Source: CAZBQG01 sp964493945
GTDB lineage: Bacteria > Pseudomonadota > Alphaproteobacteria > Rhodospirillales > UBA2165
Direction of reading: 5' to 3'
DNA length: 46,850 bases
NCBI GenBank assembly: GCA_964493945.1
Contig: CAZBQG010000002.1
Coordinates: forward strand, 1 to 46,850
Of this stretch, positions 15,705-24,156 are shown piece by piece. The first letter of the stretch is position 1, and each line of letters begins with the position of its first letter. Position numbers and translations under genes: made by a program. Under the pieces are notes generated by a model that was not told the DNA's origin, did not search any database, and worked only from the letters and a program-made list of their open reading frames with translations.

Positions 15705-17297
15705 TTATGCGGGGGCTGGTGACACGGAATACAAACTCAATCGCCAGCCCAGACCCCAAAAAATAAGCGTCAGAATGACCATACCCCAGAGTCCAATCCG
15801 GGAGAAGATAGTTTTCCCGGCAAGTGCTGCGGGTAAATCCGCATCAATGATCGCCTTTTCGCCCAGTGGGCTTTTTGCCCGGATACGGCCATGGGCATCC
15901 ACCACGCCGGAAATTCCCGTATTGGCGACCCGCACCAGGGGCAATCCTTCTTCCACGGCACGCAGCCGGACATTGGCGAAATGCTGATGGGGGCCGGCCG
16001 ACAATCCGAACCAGGCATCATTGGTCAGATTGAGCAACCAGCCGGGGCGTGGCTCGCTGCCTTTAGGGCCGGATACCACCTGGCCCGAAAAAATCGCTTC
16101 ATAGCAAATCAAGGGGCTGACCGGGGGGGCCCCCGGGACCTTCAACGGGCCACGGAGGGGCCCCGGCGTAAAATCCGACCGGCCGGCGGTAATCTTGGAA
16201 AATGAAAGATATTTCCTGAAGGGCACATATTCCCCAAAAGGCACCAGATGGACCTTGTCATAACTGTCCAGGATGCGGCCCCCCACTCCGATCACGAACA
16301 TGGAGTTCCAGACGCGGCGGGGCCCCGCCGCCGAGCGGCGCGGCGCGCCTGTAATCAACGCGCCCCCCGGGCGGACCAGATTTCCAAGCCCGATACGCAA
16401 GGCAGTCTTTTCGTCCAAAAACATGGGCAAGGCGGTCTCGGGCCAGATGATATGGCTGGGCGGGCCGCCGGCGCGGGACGCCTGGCTCATTCTTCCCAAT
16501 TGCTGCAAATGGCGCCGGCGCAACCGGGGCACCCATTTATCGCGCTGGGCGATGTTGGGCTGGACGAGACGCAAACCCACGCCCGGAACATTTTCATCCA
16601 CGGCACCCGCCAGGCGCCAGGCCCCGCCGGCCCATAAGAGAACGAGCAGGCCCAGGCCCAGGCCATTGACCGCCCAGGCCCGCCTGAAGCCAAATTGACC
16701 ATAGGCGAAAAGGGCAGGCAATGCGGCCAGCAGAACGGTCACCAGCCCCAGCCCCAGGACCCCAAATAAAGATGTGAATTGAATAATTTCGCCGGAAAAA
16801 CCCCACACCTCACCGATCCGGTTCCACGGGAACCCGGTGAAAATCCAACCCCGTACCCATTCAAAAATAATCCACCAGATGGCCAGGGCGAAGGGGCGCC
16901 CCGGCCCCATGGGAAGGCTGAGAAAAGTCAACAAGCCGGCAAGGGCGCTGAACAGGGCAAGCCCCGCCGACAGGCCAAAAAGGACGAAGGGAATCATCCA
17001 GGCGAATTGATTGGCATCGACCAGAAAGGCAAGCGCCACCCAATGCATCCCGCCCGTGAAAAAACCCACACCGAACCACCAGGCAATGGCGAAGGCCCGG
17101 AAGGCGGGGTGGGCGAACATCGCCCGCCCTCCCTTTTGGCTGTCTGGAACATCGGCGCCGGCATCGATCAGCCAGACCAGGCCGGTGAAGGCGGGCACCA
17201 GCAGGAAGACCAGATGAAGAGGCGTCAGGGCGAGGGCGGCGGACAGGCCCAAAACAAGCGCCAGCCCGGCCCGGCGCCAACCGGCCAGCTTCACCAT
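15705..17297 (-). CDS. lnt: Apolipoprotein N-acyltransferase Lnt
   Basis: Inner-membrane enzyme that adds the third acyl chain to lipoproteins, needed for Lol export to the outer membrane. 530 aa from ATG 17297. The N-terminal half is a run of membrane helices; the C-terminal half is a nitrilase-type domain with Glu (IIWPETALP, about 287), Lys (DKVHLVPFGEYVP, about 347) and Cys (LICYEAIF, about 398), then LLNLTNDAWFG. A TTG at 17381 overlapping the corC stop would add 28 residues; that stretch is AT-rich and unlike an N-terminus, so I prefer ATG. Confidence 0.95.
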   Translation of the reverse strand: MVKLAGWRRAGLALVLGLSAALALTPLHLVFLLVPAFTGLVWLIDAGADVPDSQKGGRAMFAHPAFRAFAIAWWFGVGFFTGGMHWVALAFLVDANQFAWMIPFVLFGLSAGLALFSALAGLLTFLSLPMGPGRPFALAIWWIIFEWVRGWIFTGFPWNRIGEVWGFSGEIIQFTSLFGVLGLGLVTVLLAALPALFAYGQFGFRRAWAVNGLGLGLLVLLWAGGAWRLAGAVDENVPGVGLRLVQPNIAQRDKWVPRLRRRHLQQLGRMSQASRAGGPPSHIIWPETALPMFLDEKTALRIGLGNLVRPGGALITGAPRRSAAGPRRVWNSMFVIGVGGRILDSYDKVHLVPFGEYVPFRKYLSFSKITAGRSDFTPGPLRGPLKVPGAPPVSPLICYEAIFSGQVVSGPKGSEPRPGWLLNLTNDAWFGLSAGPHQHFANVRLRAVEEGLPLVRVANTGISGVVDAHGRIRAKSPLGEKAIIDADLPAALAGKTIFSRIGLWGMVILTLIFWGLGWRLSLYSVSPAPA

Positions 17298-17377
17298 GGA
17301 TTTATTCAGGCCCTGCAAATTCAAAACAAAATTATCCGGCTTTAGTTTCGGGCCAAATACTTTTAGGCCAAATGTTT

Positions 17378-18298
17378 TCAAAATTGGGGGCTTTTTCCGC
17401 CGGTCCCGAAATCCAGGCCGCGCAGGCGCAAGCGTTTCACCCGCCTTGGGTCGGCCTCCAAAACCTCGATTTCCAACCCGCAGTCATGGGTGATCAACTC
17501 GCCCCGGATGGGTACCCGGCCGGCCAGATAGAAGACCAGCCCGCCCAGGGTTTTTACCTCTTCTCTTTCTTTGCCGGTGAGAGCCTCGCCAGTCAGTTCG
17601 TCCAGCTTTTCCATGGGCAGACGGGCATCCGCATCGAGCGCGCCATCGGCCCGGAAATCAAGTTCCGGCGCCACTTCCCGGTCATGTTCGTCCTCAATCT
17701 CGCCGACGATTTCCTCCACCAGATCCTCAATGGTGACCAACCCGTCCACACCGCCAAACTCGTCGACAACCAAGGCCATATGGGTCTTTTTGACGCGCAT
17801 TTCGAGAAGCAGTTCCAGAACCTGCATGCTGGGCGCAACGAACAGCAGGGGGCGGACGATCTTGCTCAGATTAACCTGGCCCGGTTCCATGCCGGCGGCC
17901 ACCACATCTTTGATATGAACCATGCCGGCGGCCTCATCCAGGGTCCCCTTGAAGACCGGGATGCGCGAATGGCCTTCCTCGGTGATGAGGTCGATCAGGG
18001 CGGCCATGCCGGCGCCGATTTCGATGGCCATGATATCGGCGCGGGGCACCATGACATCGGCAACGGTCCGGTCGCTGAGGCTCAGAACATTGGTCAAAAG
18101 GGCGCGTTCTTCCTCATCGATCGGAGTTTCCGGCTCGCCCCCCTCTTCGATCAATTCCTCCATTTTCTCGCGCACCGACCCATCGCCATTGGACCGCCCC
18201 GCCAGACGCCGGAAGAAACCGCGGAGCGACCGGGAAATCCAACCCTCCGGCTCGGCTCCGTTCTGGCTGGGCTCAGTGTTGGCTGTGTCTTCGTTCAT
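17378..18298 (-). CDS. corC: CorC/HlyC-type CBS-domain protein
   Basis: 306 aa, cytoplasmic, with no N-terminal DUF21 membrane domain. Two CBS motifs at about 78-205 (ADVMVPRADIMAI; THMALVVDEFGGVDGLVTIEDLVEEIVGEI), then a CorC_HlyC transporter-associated domain (about 220-300). Members are linked to Mg/Co efflux and often named hemolysin-like; the exact function is unsettled. It overlaps ybeY by ATGA in the conserved phoH-ybeY-corC-lnt run. Confidence 0.9.
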   Translation of the reverse strand: MNEDTANTEPSQNGAEPEGWISRSLRGFFRRLAGRSNGDGSVREKMEELIEEGGEPETPIDEEERALLTNVLSLSDRTVADVMVPRADIMAIEIGAGMAALIDLITEEGHSRIPVFKGTLDEAAGMVHIKDVVAAGMEPGQVNLSKIVRPLLFVAPSMQVLELLLEMRVKKTHMALVVDEFGGVDGLVTIEDLVEEIVGEIEDEHDREVAPELDFRADGALDADARLPMEKLDELTGEALTGKEREEVKTLGGLVFYLAGRVPIRGELITHDCGLEIEVLEADPRRVKRLRLRGLDFGTGGKSPQF

Positions 18299-18804
18299 GT
18301 CCCCTCACCGGCCGGAACCAGTTCCGGCCCATAGGGATCGGCCACCCCGAGACCGGCCAGAATTTCAATTTCGAGACTTTCCATCGCGCCTGCCTCACCC
18401 TTTGTATCATGGTCGTGCCCCAGAAGATGAAGCAGGCCATGGACCACCAGATGGCTGAGATGATCACCCAGGCTTGCGATCAGAGGATCCGTATCGCATT
18501 CGGCCCGAGCCCGCCCATGGGCAATCATCACGTCACCCATAACCGGGCCCATGACCGGGCCGGAAGCTGGTCCCTCCAATCCGCCAAAGGCCAGCACATT
18601 TGTCACCTCGTCCAGGCCCCGGAAATCCTTGTTATGGCAGCGCAGAAAATCGTCATCGGCCAGCACGATGCTCACCTCAGCCGGGCGGGCGCTTTTGGCT
18701 AACGTGGCCAGGGCCGCCGCCCGGCAAATCTCCTCGGCCCGGGGCAGGGATTCCAGCCAGGTGGGGCACTCGATATGGATCGCCAGATCGGGCTCGTCGG
18801 TCAT
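18295..18804 (-). CDS. ybeY: Endoribonuclease YbeY
   Basis: Zinc-dependent RNase involved in 16S rRNA 3' maturation and ribosome quality control. 169 aa. The metal-binding motif H3xH5xH is complete: His122, His126 and His132 in VVHGLLHLLGHDH. The start overlaps the phoH stop (TAATG) and its end overlaps corC (ATGA). Confidence 0.95.
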   Translation of the reverse strand: MTDEPDLAIHIECPTWLESLPRAEEICRAAALATLAKSARPAEVSIVLADDDFLRCHNKDFRGLDEVTNVLAFGGLEGPASGPVMGPVMGDVMIAHGRARAECDTDPLIASLGDHLSHLVVHGLLHLLGHDHDTKGEAGAMESLEIEILAGLGVADPYGPELVPAGEGT

Positions 18805-19796
18805 TATTTTTGTTTACCCGCCTGATCCTGTTCGTGAGCCTCATAGGCCCTGACGATGCGCGAGACCAATGGATGGCGCACGACATCGGCTTCTGTGAAG
18901 CGCACGAACTCCGCACCCTCCATCCCGTCCAGCACGTCGACGGCGTGGAACAGGCCCGAGCGCACGCCGCCCGGCAGATCGATCTGGCTCAGATCTCCGG
19001 TCACCACCATGCGGGCGTTTTCGCCCAAACGTGTGAGGAACATTTTCATCTGAACCGCAGTGGTATTCTGGGCCTCGTCCAGAATGACGAAAGCATTGGC
19101 CAAAGTGCGGCCCCGCATGAAGGCCAGGGGGGCGATTTCTATTTCACCGTTTTCCAGCTTCCTGGCCACCTGATCATAGGGCAACATGTCATGAAGCGCG
19201 TCATAGAGCGGGCGCAGATAGGGGTCTACCTTGTCGCGCATATCGCCCGGCAGGTAGCCAAGCTGCTCTCCGGCCTCGACGGCGGGACGGGACAGGATGA
19301 TGCGGTCCACCTCCCCCTTGATCAGCCATTCCACGGCCTTGGCCACGGCCAGATAGGTCTTGCCCGTTCCGGCAGGGCCCAGACCGAAGACCAGATCATG
19401 GCTATCCATGGCCCACAAATAATCGCCCTGCTTGGGCGAGCGGGGCGCGATCCGTCTTTTGCGGGTGCTGACGGCCAATTCATCCAGATAGCCGGCCGAG
19501 GGCTGCACGCCGCCGACCGCTAGACGCAGGGCGCCATCCACTTCATCCTGGCCCACCTCATGTCCCTTTTTCAATTGATCATAAAGGCCGGTAAGCACGG
19601 CGCGGGCCGCTTCGGCCTGGGCGGCGGGGCCGGCGATGGTGATTTCATTACCCCTGGAATTGAGCAACACGCCCAGCGCCTGTTCGATGCGCGCCAGATG
19701 GCTGTTATGGCTACCGAACAGTTGAGGCAATAGGCCGTTATCGTCAAACAGCAATTTGATCGGTTTGGCCTCATGCAAAATTTCTGGTGTATTCAA
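18804..19796 (-). CDS. PhoH-like ATPase
   Basis: 330 aa. An N-terminal KH-like segment is followed by a P-loop ATPase: Walker A GLGPAGTGKT (138-147) and Walker B FVILDEAQNTT (about 225). The family (PhoH/YbeZ) is a partner of YbeY and is thought to act in RNA metabolism. It starts with TTG overlapping the miaB stop (TTGA), with GAAGGG 8 bases upstream. Confidence 0.92.
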   Translation of the reverse strand: MNTPEILHEAKPIKLLFDDNGLLPQLFGSHNSHLARIEQALGVLLNSRGNEITIAGPAAQAEAARAVLTGLYDQLKKGHEVGQDEVDGALRLAVGGVQPSAGYLDELAVSTRKRRIAPRSPKQGDYLWAMDSHDLVFGLGPAGTGKTYLAVAKAVEWLIKGEVDRIILSRPAVEAGEQLGYLPGDMRDKVDPYLRPLYDALHDMLPYDQVARKLENGEIEIAPLAFMRGRTLANAFVILDEAQNTTAVQMKMFLTRLGENARMVVTGDLSQIDLPGGVRSGLFHAVDVLDGMEGAEFVRFTEADVVRHPLVSRIVRAYEAHEQDQAGKQK

Positions 19797-21190
19797 CCGC
19801 CGGGCCCTTCCAGATTTTGCTTCACCGGAACGCCGCTCAGGCTGTTAGCGTGCCCGGCCGTGATGTGCAGATCCATGACTTCGCCCATCAATGCCGCCTC
19901 TTGGGTACCATCGGCCGGGGTCACGTGGACCGGCTGCATATAGGGGCTGCGCCCGGCGAATTGGCCCGGCTTGCGTCCCGGGCGGTCGATCAGGACCGGA
20001 AAATCCTGCCCCACGCAGGACCGGTTGAAGCGGGTTTGATTGCCGTTCAGCAAATCCTGTAATTCAACCAGGCGCTCACTTTTCAGCGTGTCTGGCACCT
20101 GATCCTCCATATCCGCGGCGGGCGTGCCGGGCCGGAGACTGTATTTGAAGGAATATGCCTGAATGAATTCCAGGTCCCTGGCCAGATCCAGGGTCTGGCG
20201 GAAATCTTCATCCGTTTCACCCGGGAACCCGACAATGAAATCGGTCGCCAGTTTCAAATCCGGCCGGGCTTGCCAAAGAAGATCCACTTTTTTCCGGTAA
20301 TCCCCCACCCCGTGGCGCCGGTTCATGCGGGCCAGCACCTTATCAGAGCCCGACTGAATGGGCAGATGGAGAAAGGGCATGAGCGCCTCTACCTGACCAT
20401 GGGCGGCAATCAGATCCTCATTCATGTCGGTGGGATGGGACGTGGTATACCGCAGGCGCAGAAGGCCCGGAATTTCGCCAAGCAGACGCAGGAGCCGGCC
20501 CAACCCTCCAGCCTCCCCCGCCCCGCCGAAATCACCGTGATAGGCATTGACGTTCTGTCCCAAAAGCGTGATTTCCCGGGCGCCGACCTGGACCAGTTTC
20601 CCGACCTCATCCAGAATATCAGCTGCCGGCCTGGAATATTCCTGGCCCCGCGTATAGGGAACGACGCAGAAGGTGCAAAATTTGTCGCAACCCTCCTGAA
20701 TGGTCAGAAAGGCCGCCGATCCCCGGCCCGAGGTCTCGGGCAGGGTCTGGAATTTGGGTTCGGCCGGGAAATCCAGATCAAGAACGCCTCTTTGTCCCTT
20801 ATTCAACTGCTCCAGCATTTGGGGCAGGCGCTGATAGGTTTGGGGGCCCATGACCACATCCACATAGGGGGCGCGCCTTTGAATTTCCAGGCCCTCGGCC
20901 TGGGCAACGCAACCGGCAACGCAAAGCAGCGACCCCTTGCCAGCCTTTTCCCTGTCCTGCTTGATCAGCCTGAGGCGGCCCAATTCGGAATAAAGCTTTT
21001 CGGCCGCCTTTTCCCGGATATGGCAGGTATTGACGATCACCAGATCAGCCTCTTCCGGCACATCGGTAGCGTCAAAATCCAGGGGCGCCAGAACATCCGC
21101 CATACGCTGGGAGTCATAGACGTTCATCTGGCAGCCAAAAGTTTTGATATAAAATTTTTTCGTCAACCTCGTGCCGTCGCCCAGCTTCAC
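19793..21190 (-). CDS. miaB: tRNA-2-methylthio-N6-dimethylallyladenosine synthase MiaB
   Basis: Radical-SAM methylthiotransferase acting on i6A37 of tRNA. 465 aa. The auxiliary cluster cysteines are Cys20 (FGCQMN), Cys56 (NTCHIRE) and Cys94. The radical-SAM CxxxCxxC is Cys168/172/175 (GCDKFCTFC), and a C-terminal TRAM domain ends near 440. GTG start with GGGAG five bases upstream, 14 bases after the Fur-family gene. Confidence 0.96.
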   Translation of the reverse strand: MKLGDGTRLTKKFYIKTFGCQMNVYDSQRMADVLAPLDFDATDVPEEADLVIVNTCHIREKAAEKLYSELGRLRLIKQDREKAGKGSLLCVAGCVAQAEGLEIQRRAPYVDVVMGPQTYQRLPQMLEQLNKGQRGVLDLDFPAEPKFQTLPETSGRGSAAFLTIQEGCDKFCTFCVVPYTRGQEYSRPAADILDEVGKLVQVGAREITLLGQNVNAYHGDFGGAGEAGGLGRLLRLLGEIPGLLRLRYTTSHPTDMNEDLIAAHGQVEALMPFLHLPIQSGSDKVLARMNRRHGVGDYRKKVDLLWQARPDLKLATDFIVGFPGETDEDFRQTLDLARDLEFIQAYSFKYSLRPGTPAADMEDQVPDTLKSERLVELQDLLNGNQTRFNRSCVGQDFPVLIDRPGRKPGQFAGRSPYMQPVHVTPADGTQEAALMGEVMDLHITAGHANSLSGVPVKQNLEGPGG

Positions 21191-21204
21191 GCGGACTCCC
21201 TGGC

Positions 21205-21639
21205 TTAATCTTCGGATTGATCGATCGGAACACAGAAGAGCTGCAAGCGGTGTCCCATCAGTTTAAAACCCAATTTCTCGGCAATTTTCTTTTGGGCCTG
21301 TTCGATGGAATCGTCCTGGAACTCAATCACTTTGCCGCTCCGAACATCAATCAGATGGTCGTGGTGGAGATCGGTGGTTTCCTCGTACCTGGCGCGCCCA
21401 TCGCCAAAATCCAGGCGGTCAAGCAGGCCGGCATCCTTGAACATGCGCACCGTTCTGTAAACGGTGGCGATACTGATATTGGCATCCACTTCGGCCGAGC
21501 GGCGGAACAATTCCTCCACATCGGGATGGTCATCGGATTCGGACAATACACGGGCAATGACCCGGCGTTGGCCGGTCATTTTCATACCACGTTCGATGCA
21601 TAATTTTTCTATACGCGAGAGCAAATGTTCTTCTGTCAC
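21205..21639 (-). CDS. Fur-family metalloregulator (Fur/Mur-like)
   Basis: 144 aa. Winged helix with recognition segment ISIATVYRTVRMFKDAGLL, then the metal site HHDH (92-95). The CxxC structural zinc motif found in Escherichia coli Fur after HHDHLI is absent: the segment here reads DVRSG. In alphaproteobacteria such proteins often act as manganese regulators (Mur) while Irr and RirA handle iron; which metal this one senses cannot be told. GTG start at 21639. Its position before miaB is conserved in the class. Confidence 0.9.
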   Translation of the reverse strand: MTEEHLLSRIEKLCIERGMKMTGQRRVIARVLSESDDHPDVEELFRRSAEVDANISIATVYRTVRMFKDAGLLDRLDFGDGRARYEETTDLHHDHLIDVRSGKVIEFQDDSIEQAQKKIAEKLGFKLMGHRLQLFCVPIDQSED

Positions 21640-21757
21640 ATCGGTGTCTTTTTTTTAAAGTTTTCCTAAAAGGGTTTCCCATACGATTGGCGAAAATACC
21701 CTCCCCCACAAAGGTATTTCATCATCTCATTTTCCAACCGATCATTTTCCAAACCGG

Positions 21758-22171
21758 TCAAGCGGGCGTCCGGCGTGAGCGCGTCCCCAGCCCGATTTTC
21801 TTGGCCAAATTGCTGCGATGCTTGGCGTAGTTCGGAGCAACCATGGGATAATCGCCCGGCAAATTCCATTTTTCCCGATATTCCTCGGGCGACATATTGT
21901 AAGCGGTTTTTAGATGGCGCTTCAACATTTTCAGTTTTTTACCGTCTTCCAGGCAAATAATATGGTCGGGCGTCACCGATTTTTTAACCGATACCGCCGG
22001 CTGCAAACGTTCGGCCTGGGCCTGCCCACTGCCCACCGCCGCCAAAGTCTTATATACATTTTGAATAAGCTGCGGGACTTCGGCCACGGAAAGTGAATTA
22101 TTGCTCACATGCGCGGCTACGATTTCCGTCGTCAAGTCCAGCAAGTCCCCTGGATTTTCCTGATCTGACAT
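21758..22171 (-). CDS. mucR: Ros/MucR-family transcriptional regulator
   Basis: 137 aa. Zinc-finger-like core from Cys73 (IICLEDGKKLKMLKRHLKTAY) with Asp in place of the second Cys, as in many MucR proteins, and a conserved tail YPMVAPNYA. MucR proteins bind AT-rich DNA in an H-NS-like manner and control exopolysaccharide, motility and cell-cycle genes. GGAG lies 8 bases before the ATG. It is preceded by an unusually AT-rich region. Confidence 0.92.
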   Translation of the reverse strand: MSDQENPGDLLDLTTEIVAAHVSNNSLSVAEVPQLIQNVYKTLAAVGSGQAQAERLQPAVSVKKSVTPDHIICLEDGKKLKMLKRHLKTAYNMSPEEYREKWNLPGDYPMVAPNYAKHRSNLAKKIGLGTRSRRTPA

Positions 22172-22204
22172 TAATTTTTCTCCAATTTTTTATTAAGTTT
22201 GGTT

Positions 22205-22233
22205 TATATAGTTTAAATTTTCCATTTAAGCAA
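22205..22233 (-). promoter_or_regulatory. mucR promoter in an AT-rich tract
   Basis: Minus strand -35 TTGCTT (22233-22228), 17-bp spacer, -10 TATATA (22210-22205). The whole interval 22172-22322 is strongly AT-rich with many T-A steps, the kind of DNA MucR binds, so autoregulation is plausible. Confidence 0.45.
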
Positions 22234-22322
22234 GAATGATTATTTATATTTACATAAGACTATATAGCTGGAGAAAAGCTTTACTTAACTTTCCCTGTTT
22301 GGCGACTCTAATATCAACCTAT

Positions 22323-22805
22323 TTAATTTCCCTCCATATTTAATTCCAGGGCCAGAACAAGCGCATCCACGCGCCCTTCCGGCAGATCGAAATAGCCGGG
22401 CCTGAGCCCGACCTGCTTGAACCCTTTTGCCTCATAAAGCGCGAGACCGGCCTCGTTGGTTTTGGCCACTTCCAAAAACAGGCGCCCGGCACCCCTTTCC
22501 AGGGCGCCATCGGTGACCCGCTGCAGTAAAAGACCGCCGATGCCCGCCTTGCGATGGGGCGGAACCACGCCCAGGCTGAGAATTTCGCTGTCCCCGCCAA
22601 CCGCCCGGCATAGGGCTAAACCAACGGGCTGGGACTGGGGTGCGCGGAGACAGGCTAAAAACCCGAAGCCGTTTGGCGGGCACAAAAAGCGGCCCACCGT
22701 TTCCGCCCCCCAGGGTTCGGGAAAGCAGGCGGCCTGCAATGCCGCCATGACCTGACCGTGGGCCACCGTGCAGCCCACCACATCTATTTCGGGAGATTTG
22801 GTCAC
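22323..22805 (-). CDS. rimI: Ribosomal protein S18 alanine N-acetyltransferase RimI (GNAT)
   Basis: 160 aa GNAT-fold acetyltransferase. The acetyl-CoA motif is VVPPHRKAGIGGLLLQ, followed by FLEVAKTNEAGLALYEAKGF, typical of RimI. The GTG start overlaps the tsaB stop (GTGA). The open frame extends further into tsaB but that part is shadow. The tsaB-rimI order is widely conserved. The substrate is inferred from the family; other GNAT substrates are possible. Confidence 0.88.
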   Translation of the reverse strand: MTKSPEIDVVGCTVAHGQVMAALQAACFPEPWGAETVGRFLCPPNGFGFLACLRAPQSQPVGLALCRAVGGDSEILSLGVVPPHRKAGIGGLLLQRVTDGALERGAGRLFLEVAKTNEAGLALYEAKGFKQVGLRPGYFDLPEGRVDALVLALELNMEGN

Positions 22806-23470
22806 GAGGATGGCGGTGTGACGTCGAGCGGGCGCAAATAGATGGGCTCGGGCGCCAACAGGGGCCCATCCCCGGCGATCCGGCGGGCAGCCAGGCGGGC
22901 GATCACGGCGGCGTCGGGCAGCGCCGGGCCGCTGGACAAGCCGCATTCCACCCCATCTTCGCCCAAAAGCTCCGTGACCAGGGGCCCTTCGTCGCCGGCA
23001 ACCAGCAAAGGGCCGGGCGGAACCAGATCAGCCAACGCCTCGGGCAGGCAGGCGGCGGGTGTGGAAATAGGGTCAAGATCGGGCCCGAAACCCTGCACAT
23101 AGATATCGGCACGTTTGGTTTTGAGCGCGACAAGAACCGATTTCCCCTCCCGTTCCGCTTCATCCAATCCACCGGCAACCACCTCCATGGTGCCCAGTCC
23201 GCAAAGTTTCACGCCACTGGCGATGGCCAGACCCCGGGCCATGGCCAGCCCGATTCGCACCCCGGTGAAGGCACCGGGCCCAACGGTAACGGCCAGACCC
23301 TCCAATTCCCCGACACTTATTCCGGCTTCCGCCAGGACGCCCTGGATCATGGGGGCCAGGGCTTCTGCCTGACCCCGGTTCATGGGTGAATAATCATGGG
23401 CAATCAACCCGCCGGCGTTCCAAATTGCCGCCGAACAGGCGCTGGTTGCCGAATCCATGGCTAAAATCAT
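22802..23470 (-). CDS. tsaB: tRNA threonylcarbamoyladenosine biosynthesis protein TsaB
   Basis: 222 aa ASKHA-fold protein that partners TsaD and TsaE in t6A37 formation. N-terminal ILAMDSATSACSAA and the conserved TVGPGAFTGVRIGLAMARGLA are present. Transcribed divergently from the dipeptidase gene; about 120 bases separate the two. Confidence 0.94.
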   Translation of the reverse strand: MILAMDSATSACSAAIWNAGGLIAHDYSPMNRGQAEALAPMIQGVLAEAGISVGELEGLAVTVGPGAFTGVRIGLAMARGLAIASGVKLCGLGTMEVVAGGLDEAEREGKSVLVALKTKRADIYVQGFGPDLDPISTPAACLPEALADLVPPGPLLVAGDEGPLVTELLGEDGVECGLSSGPALPDAAVIARLAARRIAGDGPLLAPEPIYLRPLDVTPPSS

Positions 23471-23507
23471 GCTCTGAAATCATGCCGCCAAGCCGGCGGC
23501 TCCCGGT

Positions 23508-23576
23508 TTCTCAATCATCGCCTTGGTGGTTATAATGCCATTACCCACCCGAGACCGATAGGAAAATCGGGGTGGG
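23508..23576 (+). promoter_or_regulatory. Promoter and leader hairpin of the dipeptidase-deacetylase operon
   Basis: -35 TTCTCA (23508-23513), 17-bp spacer, perfect -10 TATAAT (23531-23536). Transcription would start near 23543, just before a hairpin made of CCCACC (23544-23549) with GGTGGG (23571-23576) and an inner CCGAT/ATCGG. It ends only a few bases before the Shine-Dalgarno AAGGA. Confidence 0.55.
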
Positions 23577-23589
23577 CGAAGGATGGCAG

Positions 23590-24156
23590 ATGGGTCTCAT
23601 CGAGATCACCCCCGCCAGCCATGGCATGGAGCTCGATCTTGCCTATGGCACGGAAAATAATTTTACGGGCCGGCCGGTCTATGGCTGGGCGGCGTGCTAC
23701 CTGCATGAAGAGGCGGAAGAAAAATTAAGCCGGGCGCGCGATTTGGCCGGGGCGCTGGGACTTGGCTTCAGAATTTTCGATGCCTTCCGCCCGTCAGAAG
23801 CCCAATGGGTCTTGTGGAACCATACGCCGGACCCGGATTTTCTGGCCGATCCAAGGCGCGGCTCGCCCCATTCCAGAGGCGTCGCCGTGGATCTGACTTT
23901 GATTGATGATGGTGGGCGGGCCCTGGAAATGGGCACGGAATTCGATGCCTTCATGCCCCAATCCCATCATGGCCGGACCGATATAAGCACGGCGGCGCAG
24001 CGCAACCGGGCAATTTTGCTGGGCCTGATGAGTGCCGCCGGATGGGATTTTTATGGGAAAGAATGGTGGCACTATCAGCTTTTCAATTCCCGTGACTATC
24101 CTGTGTTGGCGGATTCGGTTCTGCCCCAAAGCATGATGGAAGGCCAGGCCCGATGA
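23590..24156 (+). CDS. D-alanyl-D-alanine dipeptidase (VanX/DdpX type, peptidase M15D)
   Basis: 188 aa. Zinc ligands of the VanX family are complete: His94 and Asp101 in SPHSRGVAVD, His161 in EWWHY with catalytic Glu158, and the conserved Arg67 in DAFRPSE. No signal peptide is seen, so it probably works in the cytoplasm on D-Ala-D-Ala, either to recycle cell-wall dipeptide or to tune precursor pools. ATG 23590 has AAGGA six bases upstream; a GTG at 23572 is a poorer start. It overlaps the deacetylase by ATGA. No VanHA genes are nearby, so a resistance role is not supported. Confidence 0.9.
   Translation: MGLIEITPASHGMELDLAYGTENNFTGRPVYGWAACYLHEEAEEKLSRARDLAGALGLGFRIFDAFRPSEAQWVLWNHTPDPDFLADPRRGSPHSRGVAVDLTLIDDGGRALEMGTEFDAFMPQSHHGRTDISTAAQRNRAILLGLMSAAGWDFYGKEWWHYQLFNSRDYPVLADSVLPQSMMEGQAR

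Noticed and set aside
22806..22946. Longer N-terminus for RimI reaching into tsaB
   Set aside because: The added residues are an Arg/Pro-rich shadow of tsaB; the GTG overlapping the tsaB stop fits both spacing and family length.
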